Shown: positions 25,468 to 35,142, counted from the first letter of the stretch. The stretch is 64,000 nucleotides of DNA from Anaerocolumna sp. (GCA_029256725.1 JAQSXJ010000012.1:1-64000), one strand, 5' to 3'. Translations and numbers: made by a program. Notes: generated from the letters alone by a model not told the origin.

Positions 25468-26448
25468 TTACTTATTATCCATCATTTCAACGGATGCCTG
25501 ATAAGCTAGAAGCAGTTCCTCCAGCTGGGAATAGGTATCTATCAAATTGACATTCTGCCGGAATCTGGCTGCCATGGGATATCCTGTTGTATACCAGGCT
25601 ACATGTTTACGCATCTCACGGATACCAACATACTCTCCCTTATACATAACCTCAAGTTTTGCATGGCGTAACATCATATCCACAGCTTCTTTTATGGAGG
25701 GCTTTAATGGAGCAGTATTATTCCTCATAGCTTCCTTTATATGCATAAATATCCATGGATTACCTTGAGCTCCTCTGGCAATCATAACACCATCACATCC
25801 GGTTTCTTTCTGAATCCTAACTGCATCTTCATAAGTAACCACATCTCCGTTTCCAATAACCGGTATGGAGACAGCTTCCTTTACCTGTCTTATAATCTCC
25901 CAGTTGGCTTTGCCGCTGTAATACTGTTCTCTGGTTCTTCCATGAACAGCAATGGCTGCAGCACCGTTCGCCTCTGCAATCTTGGCCACTTCCACTGCAT
26001 TTATTTCCGCTTCGTTAAAACCTCTGCGTATTTTTATAGTTAATGGCTTTGAGATAGCTTTAGAAACAGCAGAAACAATCTCACCGATTAGCTTAGGTTC
26101 CTTCATAAGCGCTGAACCTTCTCCATTATTTACTACCTTTGGTACCGGACAGCCCATATTAATATCAAGAATATCAAAATTCCTGTGTTCTATCTTTTTG
26201 GCGGTTTCACTTAAGATAACCGGATCCCTGCCAAAAAGCTGCAAAGATACAGGTCTTTCCTCCTCTTTTACCAGAAGGAGTTCCTCCGTATTTTTATTAT
26301 TGTATTGTATCCCTTTTGCACTGACCATCTCAGTATAGATTAAGTCAGCTCCCTGTTCCTTACATAACAGACGAAAGGGTAAATCCGTCACTCCAGCCAT
26401 TGGCCCAAGTACCAGATTCCCCTCTATTTTTATCTTGCCTATCTGCAA
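25468..26448 (-). CDS. dusB: tRNA-dihydrouridine synthase
   Basis: 326 residues. The start is a TTG at 26448 with GAGG about eight bases upstream; no nearer ATG gives a complete N-terminus. FMN-dependent reduction of uridine in the tRNA D-loop. N-terminal TIM barrel with LGPMAGVTDLPFR, catalytic Cys100 in INMGCPVPKV, KIRRGF, AVHGRTREQYYSG and GNGDV; C-terminal helical domain with MRKHVAWYTTGYPMAA. It follows coaX on the same strand (49-base gap), likely cotranscribed with coaX and the small gene before it. Confidence 0.93.
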   Translation of the reverse strand: MQIGKIKIEGNLVLGPMAGVTDLPFRLLCKEQGADLIYTEMVSAKGIQYNNKNTEELLLVKEEERPVSLQLFGRDPVILSETAKKIEHRNFDILDINMGCPVPKVVNNGEGSALMKEPKLIGEIVSAVSKAISKPLTIKIRRGFNEAEINAVEVAKIAEANGAAAIAVHGRTREQYYSGKANWEIIRQVKEAVSIPVIGNGDVVTYEDAVRIQKETGCDGVMIARGAQGNPWIFMHIKEAMRNNTAPLKPSIKEAVDMMLRHAKLEVMYKGEYVGIREMRKHVAWYTTGYPMAARFRQNVNLIDTYSQLEELLLAYQASVEMMDNK

Positions 26449-26497
26449 ATTGAATTCCTCTTTCTAATAAGACTTACTATAAGTTTAAGGCTGCTTT

Positions 26498-27268
26498 CTA
26501 TTTCTTATTTTTATTATAGATAACACGCAGACCTTTTAAGGTTAACAGCTGATCATATATCTGTATCACATCAGTGGAATCGGCTATTATCTTTCCTAAG
26601 CCACCGGTTGCGATAACTTTTATATTTTGAATTTTGGATTCTTCAATTATCTGGCGGACGATATACTCCGTTTGTCCGATATAGCCGTACACAAGTCCTG
26701 CCTGCATGCTGGATATTGTCTCGTTCGCAAGAATCGAATCCGGCTTCTTTATCTCTATTTCAGGAAGCTTTGCAGTCTCATTCCATAAAGCATCCGCACA
26801 AATTTTGATTCCGGGACTTGTAATTCCTGCAATGAATTCACCTTTTGCACTAATTAAATCATAAGTAGTAGCAGTACCGAAATCAATAATGATAAGTGGA
26901 CCTCCATAGATATCATAAGCAGCTACAGCGTCTACCACACGGTCAGCTCCTAATTCCTTGGGATTTGCCATATTTATAATAAGTCCGGTCTTGGTTCCGA
27001 TACCCACTTCCATAGGTCTGATATTTAAGTACTTCATAATTCCATTTTTAAAGGAATGCATGATTCCTGGAACAACACTTGCAACAATTACAGCTTCAAC
27101 CTCTTTTGGTTCAATGCCCCTGTTCTTAAGCAGTCCGCACATGGTAAATCCATATTCATCTGAAGTACGCTGAAGCTTTGTGGTCATACGAAAGCTGGCA
27201 ACAAGCTCTTCTTCTTTAAATACACCAAACGTAATATTGGTATTTCCTACATCTATTACTAATAACAT
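26498..27268 (-). CDS. coaX: Type III pantothenate kinase
   Basis: 256 residues, the usual size; GGAGG before the ATG. Phosphorylates pantothenate in the first step of coenzyme A synthesis. ASKHA-fold motifs: [12 protein letters not shown] at the N-terminus, [12 protein letters not shown] and [14 protein letters not shown] in the centre, [15 protein letters not shown] and [11 protein letters not shown] towards the end. Lies in a DUF-coaX-dusB gene run; the ECF S component at 15.4 kb may supply the vitamin. Confidence 0.95.
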   Translation of the reverse strand: MLLVIDVGNTNITFGVFKEEELVASFRMTTKLQRTSDEYGFTMCGLLKNRGIEPKEVEAVIVASVVPGIMHSFKNGIMKYLNIRPMEVGIGTKTGLIINMANPKELGADRVVDAVAAYDIYGGPLIIIDFGTATTYDLISAKGEFIAGITSPGIKICADALWNETAKLPEIEIKKPDSILANETISSMQAGLVYGYIGQTEYIVRQIIEESKIQNIKVIATGGLGKIIADSTDVIQIYDQLLTLKGLRVIYNKNKK

Positions 27269-27291
27269 GTTTTCCTCCGTCTCTGTCTCCC

Positions 27292-27627
27292 TTATTCCGG
27301 CATGTCTTCTCCAAGGAAGAATACTCTATAGAATAATTCAAGGGATTCCAGAAGTTCTTCTTTGTTTCTCTGTAATTCCTTAATTTTTAAAACACTGCCG
27401 ATTTCATCAAAAAGGAGATCTCCTTCATCGCTGCTTACCTGAAAAAGGAGGGTTCCCTCTTCATCAAATTCCAACGTAAGTACTCCACCTACGTCTTCTG
27501 TGAAAAGCACACACATTATCTTAAGTTCTTCCTTTATGCTTTCCGGCAATCCATTAAAGTCCTCATTTAAATAATATTTCTGTTCATAGGAACTGCTTGC
27601 ACTTAGAACTACATTTTCCTGATACAT
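27292..27627 (-). CDS. Small conserved acidic protein (possibly DUF6145)
   Basis: 111 residues, very acidic, with GAGAGG before the ATG. Sequence such as [23 protein letters not shown] and [20 protein letters not shown] matches my memory of a Lachnospiraceae family found next to coaX/dusB, DUF6145; I am not certain of the number. It is probably cytoplasmic, cotranscribed with coaX (23-base gap). Function unknown. Confidence 0.75.
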   Translation of the reverse strand: MYQENVVLSASSSYEQKYYLNEDFNGLPESIKEELKIMCVLFTEDVGGVLTLEFDEEGTLLFQVSSDEGDLLFDEIGSVLKIKELQRNKEELLESLELFYRVFFLGEDMPE

Positions 27628-27679
27628 AAAACCTCTCTTCCGGTAATAAAGTTAACGGTAATCCCACCGCCGGTATATC

Positions 27680-28468
27680 CTATCGTATCTCGATGCCTCC
27701 CATAAGGCATGTTCCACGAATATATACCGTAACATTACTATCCTTCTTATTATAATTTCCGTCTATCTTACTCTCTACCCCTCCCATAACAGGGGTACAG
27801 CTTATTGACACCATTACATTAGAAGGCAAAAATATGGTTATCCCCCCCATGATACAGTTGACATCTATTACAATGTCCCTTACAATAACCGCACTTCTTA
27901 AATCCAGCTCAATACCGCCTGCCAGAGCAAGTAACTCTGCCCCGGTAAATTCCTCTGTAAATATAATATTTTGTGAGGAAAGAATACTGCTGTAATGTTC
28001 TTTACCGGTATTTTTTTTCATAGACTGCCTGAAGCTATTCTCAGCATTTCTTTGCCCTGACTCATATTCAAAACCAGTTCGAGATGATCCATCTTCGTTA
28101 CCATTTTGCTTGAATTCACTCTCATATCTATTCTGCTGGTATCCATCTTCATGGTCAGTATGTCCGAAATCATTATTATAGTTATGCTGGTGCCCATCTT
28201 CATAGTCATCCTGCCTGAATCCATCTTCTTTCGAGAATCTCCCGCTCTCATTCTCTTTTGAAGAAAAATCTGATTTGCTATCCCCTTCTTCCTTCCCCTG
28301 ATTCGCATTCTTAAGCATGATCGATACTCCAATCAATACCAGTATAAATGCAAAGAGAAGCCCGGAAAAGGTTCTGCTTTCAATCAAGCCTGTGCTGGTG
28401 CAAATCCAGAGAAGCCCCATTATTACAAGAAAGGTGCCCCATAAAATTTTTGTTACATCTTTTTTCAT
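27680..28468 (-). CDS. LiaF-like membrane protein
   Basis: 262 residues from the ATG at 28468 (AAAGGGG upstream). Two TM helices near the N-terminus (about 8-27 and 33-50) are followed by a long hydrophilic linker (about 55-165) made of degenerate EDG-centred repeats rich in His, Asn, Gln and Asp (YEDGHQHNYNNDFGHTDHED), then a beta-helix-like C-terminal domain of the LiaF/DUF2154 type: GGIELDLRSAVI, CIMGGITIFLP, PVMGGVESK, CLMGGIEIR. LiaF proteins restrain or tune cell-envelope two-component systems. No LiaRS pair is adjacent; the Bce-type module starts 190 bases downstream. Confidence 0.85.
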   Translation of the reverse strand: MKKDVTKILWGTFLVIMGLLWICTSTGLIESRTFSGLLFAFILVLIGVSIMLKNANQGKEEGDSKSDFSSKENESGRFSKEDGFRQDDYEDGHQHNYNNDFGHTDHEDGYQQNRYESEFKQNGNEDGSSRTGFEYESGQRNAENSFRQSMKKNTGKEHYSSILSSQNIIFTEEFTGAELLALAGGIELDLRSAVIVRDIVIDVNCIMGGITIFLPSNVMVSISCTPVMGGVESKIDGNYNKKDSNVTVYIRGTCLMGGIEIR

Positions 28469-28564
28469 GAACAAAACCCCTTTACCTTATGAACCTGGTA
28501 TTTAATACAAAGTTCTTCCCTTAATAATATAAAAAAAAGGAGAATAATTCAAGGGTAACTTATA

Positions 28565-28630
28565 AAAGAGTGTTGCAATAAAAATAGGAGTGTTGCTCTG
28601 TTTATCCTACTGATATCTGCAACACTCCCA
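28565..28630 (-). terminator. Terminator with alternative 3' arms after the Bce-type permease
   Basis: On the minus strand GGGAGTGTTGC can pair with GCAACACTCC, followed by TATTTTTATT, or with a second GCAACACTC followed by TTTTAT. Either form would end transcription of the permease gene. Confidence 0.8.
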
Positions 28631-28653
28631 CCGCTTTTATTCCAAGATATTTG

Positions 28654-30888
28654 TTAATCTGCCTCAATGTTTTTCTTAAACAGAATCCAGGTACTGATAA
28701 AATAACAAGCGAATAACACAAGAATTATTAACAACATCTCTGTTAATGACGCAAAGAAGTCCTTTCTGCCAATAAAGGTTTCGATATATAGGTTCATCCA
28801 CTTAATATAGAAACTGCCGGTTATCAAAGCACAGGTACCAGCTCCAAGAATAGGAAGTCCAAACCATAACCCCATCTGCCAGCAAATAATCCGATTGATG
28901 GACTTCTCAGCTACCCCTAACTTTTTAATAATCCGAAATCTTTGCTTAAAGTCAGAGGAATCCGCCAGCTGTTGCAGAGCGAGTACTGTAAAACTGATTA
29001 CAAATAATACAATTCCTCCATAAAACAGTAACAATTTAAAAACCAATGCTCCAGATATTCCTTCATTCCTTTGCAGAGTGCGCAGACGCAGCATGGTGGA
29101 ATAGTGGTCCTTATCCTGGTTGCTGCTTATTAAGCCGTCCAACTCATTCTCTACCTCAAGCGCAGCCTCGAAGGATAGCTTATCGGCAGTCATTGCATAA
29201 TAATTACTCTTTCCAAGAAGCAGCCCTTCGCAGATATCGTCTGGTACAACAATAACTCTGCTATTATAGTAAGGATAAATAACTTCACCAAGCTTGGCTC
29301 TGTGTCTCATATTATCTGCCTGGCTGAGAATTTTCTCATTTATTGTAATCGTCTTATTCTCGTTTAGAAACTTTTCTACTTCCTCTTCCACTGCACTGTA
29401 CTGCCATTGCATGGTAAACTCTGTGTCCTTTAACTCTATTGCCTTAAGACCTGTCATGGTAAGAAGTTTGTTATATTGCGACAAAGGCATTACCATACCC
29501 GGCTGCACCATATCCGTACTGCCCTCTATAAAACTATCCTGATTCATATAATAAAAGTCAGCCTTACAGATACTCTTAAGCTGAATACCTTTATCTTTAA
29601 GATAGGTATCTACATAAGTAAAATCACCGTCCGGAAGGGTCTCATAGGTAGTATGTGAATTAGCCTCGGTACTGATCTGTATATCAAACACAGCTCTTTC
29701 CTTTAGATATCCCAGTGCCCAGCCTGATAGAATCGGATCAATAATAAAAGTGGTAACAGCTAGCAAAATAGCTGCTGCCAGTACTGACATGGTACGAAAG
29801 TTTGAGGATAACCTCCCATTTATCTGACCTGTTACAAAAAGGATATTCCCTTTGTATTTAAGCTTTGTAGATTTCTCTTTAAACACCTGCATAAGAGCAG
29901 ACAAGGAATAGAACACCGTAAAGAGAAGGAATACCAGATATACCATAACAAAAACATATGCTTTGTTCGTGGTGCTGCTGTCAAAGGCCGGATGCCCTGC
30001 AACAATAAGCAAATTACAGATAACCATTAAAGCAGCCAGTCCCGTAAGTAATATAACGGGCTTCTTAAGAGATAATAATTTTCTTTTAACCAGACAAACA
30101 GCAATAAATGCAATTACTGTAATAGCAAACAAAGCAGGGAGTATTAAATTAGCATAAAATAGCAGTATATCCAGTGTAGCCATTGTACCGCCTGCTATTA
30201 CATCTTTATATTTCCTGTGTAATTGTACTATATCAATCACTCTTTGAAGCGATACAGCTCCACCTGCCAGAATAAGTATGGGCATCAGATAGTCCTTCTT
30301 TATGTCATTCTGCAGTTCTTTCTCAGCCCGCAGCATGTCTATAATCTTTAACCTCCTGATCTTTCGTATATTTAAGCTTCCGATTAACAAAAAAGCACCA
30401 AGAAAGCCTATAACAGTTATGAGTACCGTATCCGGGTACACCGAAAAATGTAAGCTGTATTCCTCTTCAAAGAAATTCATAATATGCAGGGTTAATATCT
30501 GAGAAAAAAATACTCCTAGCAAGATGCCTATCCCAATGGATATCAGTCCCATCATCAGCGTTTCAGCAAAAAAGAGGAGAGCTGTATGCTTTTGCTCCAT
30601 GCCAAGAAGGGTTTGAATGGCAAATTCCTTTTGTTTTCTGTGAAGCATGTAGTTATTTACATATTGAATAAGAAATATCAGCAGAGCAGTAATACCTATA
30701 ACCGGAAAACGCATAAGCTGCTGAAGCATTTCAAGGTTATATTCGACCGGCAGGGAGCTTACATAATAATTGCTGCAGACCGATAGAAAGGCATAGAATA
30801 AGCCCACACAGATAGTTAGTGTAAGTATATATATGATATAATCTTTCACAGATTTCTTTGCATTGCGTAAGGCTAATTTACCGTACAT
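28654..30888 (-). CDS. BceB-type ABC transporter permease (FtsX fold)
   Basis: 744 residues from the ATG at 30888; GGAGG lies eleven bases upstream, inside the ATPase gene, whose stop is at 30878, so the two overlap. About ten TM helices in the arrangement 1-2-2-... with an extracytoplasmic domain of about 200 residues (from about ERAVFDIQISTEANS to AALEVENELD) between TM7 and TM8, the hallmark of bacitracin/lantibiotic-resistance permeases. N-terminal MYGKLALRNAKKSVKDYIIY is typical. Such permeases sense the peptide antibiotic and signal to the BceS-like kinase encoded upstream. Confidence 0.92.
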   Translation of the reverse strand: MYGKLALRNAKKSVKDYIIYILTLTICVGLFYAFLSVCSNYYVSSLPVEYNLEMLQQLMRFPVIGITALLIFLIQYVNNYMLHRKQKEFAIQTLLGMEQKHTALLFFAETLMMGLISIGIGILLGVFFSQILTLHIMNFFEEEYSLHFSVYPDTVLITVIGFLGAFLLIGSLNIRKIRRLKIIDMLRAEKELQNDIKKDYLMPILILAGGAVSLQRVIDIVQLHRKYKDVIAGGTMATLDILLFYANLILPALFAITVIAFIAVCLVKRKLLSLKKPVILLTGLAALMVICNLLIVAGHPAFDSSTTNKAYVFVMVYLVFLLFTVFYSLSALMQVFKEKSTKLKYKGNILFVTGQINGRLSSNFRTMSVLAAAILLAVTTFIIDPILSGWALGYLKERAVFDIQISTEANSHTTYETLPDGDFTYVDTYLKDKGIQLKSICKADFYYMNQDSFIEGSTDMVQPGMVMPLSQYNKLLTMTGLKAIELKDTEFTMQWQYSAVEEEVEKFLNENKTITINEKILSQADNMRHRAKLGEVIYPYYNSRVIVVPDDICEGLLLGKSNYYAMTADKLSFEAALEVENELDGLISSNQDKDHYSTMLRLRTLQRNEGISGALVFKLLLFYGGIVLFVISFTVLALQQLADSSDFKQRFRIIKKLGVAEKSINRIICWQMGLWFGLPILGAGTCALITGSFYIKWMNLYIETFIGRKDFFASLTEMLLIILVLFACYFISTWILFKKNIEAD

Positions 30889-31645
30889 CCCGTAAATCAC
30901 CTCCAAGCAGTGTCATAACATCCAGTATCTCACCAAAGAACTGCTTTCTGGACTTGTCACCTCTGATTATTTCATTAAATATCCTTCCGTCTTTTAAAAA
31001 CAGTATACGCTTCGCATAACTGGCAGAGAATGCATCATGGGTTACCATAAGTATGGTTGCCTTAAGCTCCTCATTCATGCTGATCAGTGTTTCCATGAGC
31101 ATCTGCGCTGATTTGGAGTCCAGGGCACCTGTAGGCTCATCAGCTAATAGCAGTTTGGGTTTATTTACAACAGCTCTTGCGCAGGCGCATCTTTGTTTTT
31201 GCCCGCCTGATACCTCCGAAGGATATTTATTCAATATATCTCCTATTCCAAGCTTATCTGCTATCTCTCGCACCTTACCGGCTATCTCAGAAGTTGGTAT
31301 TCTGTTAATGGTCAGAGCATATGCAATATTCTCCTCCAAGGTAAGAGTATCCAAAAGATTGAATTCCTGAAAGACGAATCCCAGATTCTTTCTTCTGAAT
31401 TCTGCCAGCTTTCTGTCATCTATCTCAGTGATATCAGTCTCTTCCAGATAAATGTGTCCGGCACTAACCGTATCAATGGTGGAAATCACATTCAAAAGTG
31501 TAGTCTTACCGGAACCGGAAGCCCCCATAACACCAATAAATTCCCCTTCTTTAACAGAGAAGCTGATATCATCAATAGCTTTGGTTACATTGGATTTGTT
31601 ACCGTAATATTTTTCAATATTCGTTATAGTAAGTATTTCTTTCAT
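30878..31645 (-). CDS. BceA-type ABC transporter ATPase
   Basis: 255 residues from the ATG at 31645 (AAAGGAG five bases upstream). Walker A GASGSGKTT, signature VSGGQKQR, Walker B LLLADEPTGALDS, H-loop TILMVTHDAF. Matches the LolD/MacB-like ATPases that energise FtsX-type permeases. Its stop overlaps the start of the permease gene. Part of an RR-HK-ATPase-permease detoxification module. Confidence 0.95.
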   Translation of the reverse strand: MKEILTITNIEKYYGNKSNVTKAIDDISFSVKEGEFIGVMGASGSGKTTLLNVISTIDTVSAGHIYLEETDITEIDDRKLAEFRRKNLGFVFQEFNLLDTLTLEENIAYALTINRIPTSEIAGKVREIADKLGIGDILNKYPSEVSGGQKQRCACARAVVNKPKLLLADEPTGALDSKSAQMLMETLISMNEELKATILMVTHDAFSASYAKRILFLKDGRIFNEIIRGDKSRKQFFGEILDVMTLLGGDLRDVR

Positions 31646-31722
31646 TTCCGCTCCTTTTTTGTTATACAGCATTATTCCTTAAGGTTAACTACATTATCCT
31701 TTATTCACAGGGTTAAATATAT

Positions 31723-31774
31723 AGAAATAACTTACTTACTTCTTACAATTTTGTAAGAAGTAAGTAAGTTATTT
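31723..31774. terminator. Perfect 25-base-arm hairpin
   Basis: The arms (from GAAATAACTTACTTACTTCT on the plus strand) are fully complementary around a two-base loop. It lies between the Bce-type histidine kinase and the ATPase. It probably terminates or attenuates transcription from the kinase and so sets the ratio of regulators to transporter. Confidence 0.65.
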
Positions 31775-31873
31775 CAGAAACATTCGCATCCATTCAAATA
31801 CATCAAAATATAACCTTTTCTAAACCACTGACAATTAAGCTTAGGATAACCTTCGAGAATGCAGGTTCACAAA

Positions 31874-32866
31874 CTACACGAGTCTGCCTGTAGAAAATAC
31901 CATACTAATTGTTGTGCCACTGCCCTTTTGGGATTTTGCTGCTATGTCAATATCCAGCTTTTCACAGAGCTTTTTGCAAAGATAAAGACCAATCCCTGTT
32001 GACTTCTCCGTCTCATGACCGTTTTTTCCGGTAAAACCTTTTTCAAAGATTCGAGGCAGATCATCCCTAGCAATTCCAACACCGTTATCAGAAATATGGA
32101 ATGCTGTTTTACTCCCCTTAACCTCAGATTTAAAAGTAATGCTATCAGCGCCATATTTTACTGAATTTACTATACACTGATCCAATATAAATACAATCCA
32201 TTTACTGTCGGTAAAGACGTTCTGATCACAGGTAAGATTTATCTGTACTTTTTTCTCCAAAAGCAAATGCTTATTGTTTTGTAAGGCTTTCTTTACCACC
32301 TCATCTAAGCTTACTTCTCTGATTAAGTAGTCCTTCTCTACATTACTGCTTCTTGCAAAATAAAGCACCTGATCCACAAATCGACTAGATCTCTCTAACT
32401 CCTGCCTTATCTTTCTCGTTGCCTCCAAAGGACTGTTATCACATATCAGTTTTATCGCAGAAATGGGTGTCTTTACTTCATGCACCCATTGCTCAATATA
32501 TTCCGTATAATTGCTGCTTTCATGCCGGATACGTGTTATCTCCTCAAGCATAGCTCTATTGCTTATCCGTAATATCTTCTGCCACAGTATATCCTCCTGT
32601 CTGCGGGGTTTTAGAAGGATATCAGAAATAAGATATTTCTGGTCCAGCTTTTCAAGGCTTAAAAAAATCGCTTCATAGTAGCGTTTTCTGATATGGTAAT
32701 CTATCGTGTAATAAATAAAAACAACAAGCCCCCAGCCGGTTAACAGAAGCATTACAGCATCAGATGAATCCCTCTCCTCCCCCAGAAACAGAGCAACTGC
32801 TATTGCGCCCAGTATCTGCAGGATAATGGATATACTTTTGTCTTTTAAATAACCGGTTAATTTCAT
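31874..32866 (-). CDS. BceS-type intramembrane-sensing histidine kinase
   Basis: 330 residues from the ATG at 32866; an ATG four codons earlier (32878) is also possible and neither has an ideal RBS. Two TM helices (about 12-28 and 38-54) with almost no extracytoplasmic loop, typical of BceS kinases that respond to their partner permease. HisKA His129 (QWVHEVKTPISAIK), then HATPase motifs DNGVGI, FEKGFTGKNG and STGIGLYLCKKL. Lies between its regulator gene and the BceAB-like transporter genes. Confidence 0.92.
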   Translation of the reverse strand: MKLTGYLKDKSISIILQILGAIAVALFLGEERDSSDAVMLLLTGWGLVVFIYYTIDYHIRKRYYEAIFLSLEKLDQKYLISDILLKPRRQEDILWQKILRISNRAMLEEITRIRHESSNYTEYIEQWVHEVKTPISAIKLICDNSPLEATRKIRQELERSSRFVDQVLYFARSSNVEKDYLIREVSLDEVVKKALQNNKHLLLEKKVQINLTCDQNVFTDSKWIVFILDQCIVNSVKYGADSITFKSEVKGSKTAFHISDNGVGIARDDLPRIFEKGFTGKNGHETEKSTGIGLYLCKKLCEKLDIDIAAKSQKGSGTTISMVFSTGRLV

Positions 32867-32957
32867 GCAAATAACCATACCTTTCTAACAGCCTGTCAAA
32901 ATCCAGTCCAACATAATTGATACCCTGATACCACCTAACCCCTTACCTTCTGCTGCT

Positions 32958-33626
32958 CTACTCTATATAATAGCCTTGCCTGTGTTTTGTTTCAATGAAA
33001 TCAGATACCTTGATTTCCTCCAATTTCTTTCGGATACGAGTTATGTTAACACTTAAGGTATTATCGTCCACAAATAATTCATTATCCCAAAGATAGTCTA
33101 TAAGATCGGCTCTTGATACAATTTTTCCGGCATGGCGAAAGAGATAAGCCAGAATTCTTGTTTCACTTTTTGTCAAGTCTATGGTATTACCTTCTTTTGT
33201 TGCTTTTCCGTTTTCTATATTCAGAGTGATTCCTTTATGCTCTAGCAGCATCTGGTTATCATCTTTATACACTCTTTTTAGCAATAACGCTATCCGGGTC
33301 AGTAATATGGAGATGTTGTAAGGCTTTGTAATATAATCGTCTCCTCCCATCATGAGACTCTGCAGCTCGTCCATATCGGACTCTCGGCTGGTTACAAAAA
33401 TAATAGGAACCTCTGAAAATGAACGCAGCTTCATACAGACCTGATGTCCGTCTTCTTTTGGCAGATTAATATCCAATAATACTATATGGGGCTGCAATTC
33501 TTTCAGCTGCTCTGCTATCCCGTTAAATTCAATAATATCACAAACTTCATATCCATTATTGGTCAATAGCAGATGTAGTTCACTGCGTATCATCTTGTCA
33601 TCTTCTACTACTGCTATCCTATACAT
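32958..33626 (-). CDS. BceR-type response regulator
   Basis: 222 residues. Receiver with acidic pocket E8/D9/D10, phosphoacceptor Asp52 (VLLDINLPKEDG), FVTSRE and YITKPYN; winged-helix output with LTKSETRILAYLF and the recognition region NTLSVNITRIRKKLEEI. The first gene of the Bce-type module (RR-HK-ATPase-permease). Expected to activate the transporter genes when a cell-wall-targeting peptide is present. Confidence 0.95.
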   Translation of the reverse strand: MYRIAVVEDDKMIRSELHLLLTNNGYEVCDIIEFNGIAEQLKELQPHIVLLDINLPKEDGHQVCMKLRSFSEVPIIFVTSRESDMDELQSLMMGGDDYITKPYNISILLTRIALLLKRVYKDDNQMLLEHKGITLNIENGKATKEGNTIDLTKSETRILAYLFRHAGKIVSRADLIDYLWDNELFVDDNTLSVNITRIRKKLEEIKVSDFIETKHRQGYYIE

Positions 33627-33732
33627 GATCTTCCTCCTGATTCTTCTCCCACATATCCCTATTGTAGCAAAGACAGTTAAATTTATCCACTTAATTTATG
33701 TAAAAGACATGGCAAACTCATGAAGCTATTAA

Positions 33733-33866
33733 CTTTCAAACTACTTATTAAAACAGTATCACAAGCAAGCTTGTGATATGCAGGGGGTATTATGTTTGAA
33801 AGAAAAAACACTTTCAAACTACTTATTAAGGCAGTATCACAAGCAATCTTGTACTGTAGGGGGTAT
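33733..33866. repeat. Pair of about 56-base direct repeats with hairpin cores
   Basis: Copies at about 33733-33789 and 33811-33866 share tttcaaactacttattaa, then cagtatcacaagcaa and agggggta. Each contains a small hairpin (ATCACAAGC/GCTTGTGAT in copy 1; CAGTA..CAAG/CTTGTACTG in copy 2); the differences keep base pairing in copy 2, which suggests the RNA or DNA structure matters. Confidence 0.6.
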
Positions 33867-33983
33867 AAATATAAATAATCAGATAAGCTTGGCATACCTT
33901 TTGGTTTATTCAATGGAAGGATTCCGAATGACACTTAAATGGAAACAGTTGTTACTAGATGAAAAGATACGTTTTCCCTGGAT

Positions 33984-34028
33984 AAAAAGACTGCAGCCAG
34001 GGGTATATATCCGGCTGCAGTCTTTTTT
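33984..34028. terminator. Strong bidirectional terminator
   Basis: GACTGCAGCC and GGCTGCAGTC form a ten-base stem with further GG/CC pairing inside, with TTTTTT on one side and AAAAA on the other. Terminates the nucleoside-uptake operon on the minus strand. Confidence 0.9.
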
Positions 34029-34089
34029 GTTAATTAGAAGGTATATAAAATCTATCAAAATATAGTGGTAAGCTTATTGGGAAGGGGGA

Positions 34090-35142
34090 TTACTTAATAA
34101 AGGAACCATCTTTGATCTGTTCGATGTATTCAAGATATTTGGTCTTAACATCATCTGTCACTTTATCACTGAAAGTTCCGACACTTAAACTGCCGTTTGA
34201 AAGATTACCATAGATGGTCTTGTTTCCGTAGGTACCATTCTTTAAGTCTTCCATACAGAGCTTTAACATAGTTGCATTGTCAGTAACAACGCTTCCGATA
34301 ACTACTTCGGACTGCTGTGTTGCAAGAATATCACTGGGCTGTCCGATATCAAATCTGTCCGTGTGGTTCGCAAGAGCTTCACGGGCACCGGAGTCTACGG
34401 CACTGGCATCACCAAACATAACATCTACATCATTCATGCTGACCATGGAATCAGCAATTTCTTTACCTTTTGCAGAATCTGAGAAGGAACCTGCATAAGC
34501 GGAGAATACTTCTACCTCAGGATTAACTGCTTTTGCTCCGGCTTCGTAATTTGCTAATTTAGCTTTTGTTGTATCAAGTTCCATACCACCGATAAAACCT
34601 AATTTACCGGTCTTAGTAATGAGTCCTGCAAGTGCACCTGCCATATATCCAATCTGTTGTGCATCAGGAAGAATGGATACGATATTCTCTGTCTCTACTG
34701 TTCCGTTTAATAAAGCAAATTTAACATCGGGATAATCTGCTGCAACTTCTTTTACAGCATCTGTGTACTGGTTACCGGGTGCAAAGATTAAATCAATTCC
34801 AAGATCACAGTAACTTCTGATACTGGAAGCAAAGTCAGCTGTTGTAAGGCCGTCTGTATAAAGTGTTTCGAAGCCGCTGTCTTCTGCTGCTGATACCATA
34901 GCGTTATAACATGCTGCACCCCAGCCACCATCTGAGATGGATGAATCAAGTATCATGGCTACCTTATAAGTCTTGTCTGCAGCCGGAGTTGTTTCTGATC
35001 CGGAAGTTTCCGTACTTCCTTCAGTAGCTGCTGTAGGGGTTGCTGAATTACTAGAGGTGTTTGTGTTTGCCTTAGAGCCGCAGCCTGCAAGACTTGCGAC
35101 CATAGCTACAGTCATGGCGATAGCTAATAATTTCTTTCTCAT
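34090..35142 (-). CDS. BMP-family nucleoside-binding lipoprotein
   Basis: 350 residues. Signal peptide with lipobox ending at Cys21 (VASLAGCGSK), a Ser/Thr/Ala-rich linker, then a two-lobed BMP/Med (PnrA-like) domain: VAMILDSSISDGGWGAACYN, DLIFAPGNQYTDAVKEVA, KLGFIGGMELDTTKAKLANYEAGA. Proteins of this group bind purine nucleosides for an ABC importer. Last gene of the operon; the two permeases and double ATPase are just upstream. Confidence 0.93.
   Translation of the reverse strand: MRKKLLAIAMTVAMVASLAGCGSKANTNTSSNSATPTAATEGSTETSGSETTPAADKTYKVAMILDSSISDGGWGAACYNAMVSAAEDSGFETLYTDGLTTADFASSIRSYCDLGIDLIFAPGNQYTDAVKEVAADYPDVKFALLNGTVETENIVSILPDAQQIGYMAGALAGLITKTGKLGFIGGMELDTTKAKLANYEAGAKAVNPEVEVFSAYAGSFSDSAKGKEIADSMVSMNDVDVMFGDASAVDSGAREALANHTDRFDIGQPSDILATQQSEVVIGSVVTDNATMLKLCMEDLKNGTYGNKTIYGNLSNGSLSVGTFSDKVTDDVKTKYLEYIEQIKDGSFIK

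Larger units (their letters stand above)
33627..34089. other. Intergenic region with direct repeats
   Basis: About 460 bases between the Bce-type regulator and the nucleoside-uptake operon. Holds two 56-base direct repeats and a bidirectional terminator. A 95-codon plus-strand frame is open here but has no Shine-Dalgarno and reads across the repeats, so it is not called. Confidence 0.5.

Noticed and set aside
33778-34065. 95-codon plus-strand frame between the Bce-type regulator and the nucleoside operon
   Set aside because: No Shine-Dalgarno at its start, it crosses direct repeats and a terminator, and the sequence lacks a recognisable fold. The part MTLKWKQLLLDEKIRF faintly recalls a dGTPase N-terminus but nothing follows.
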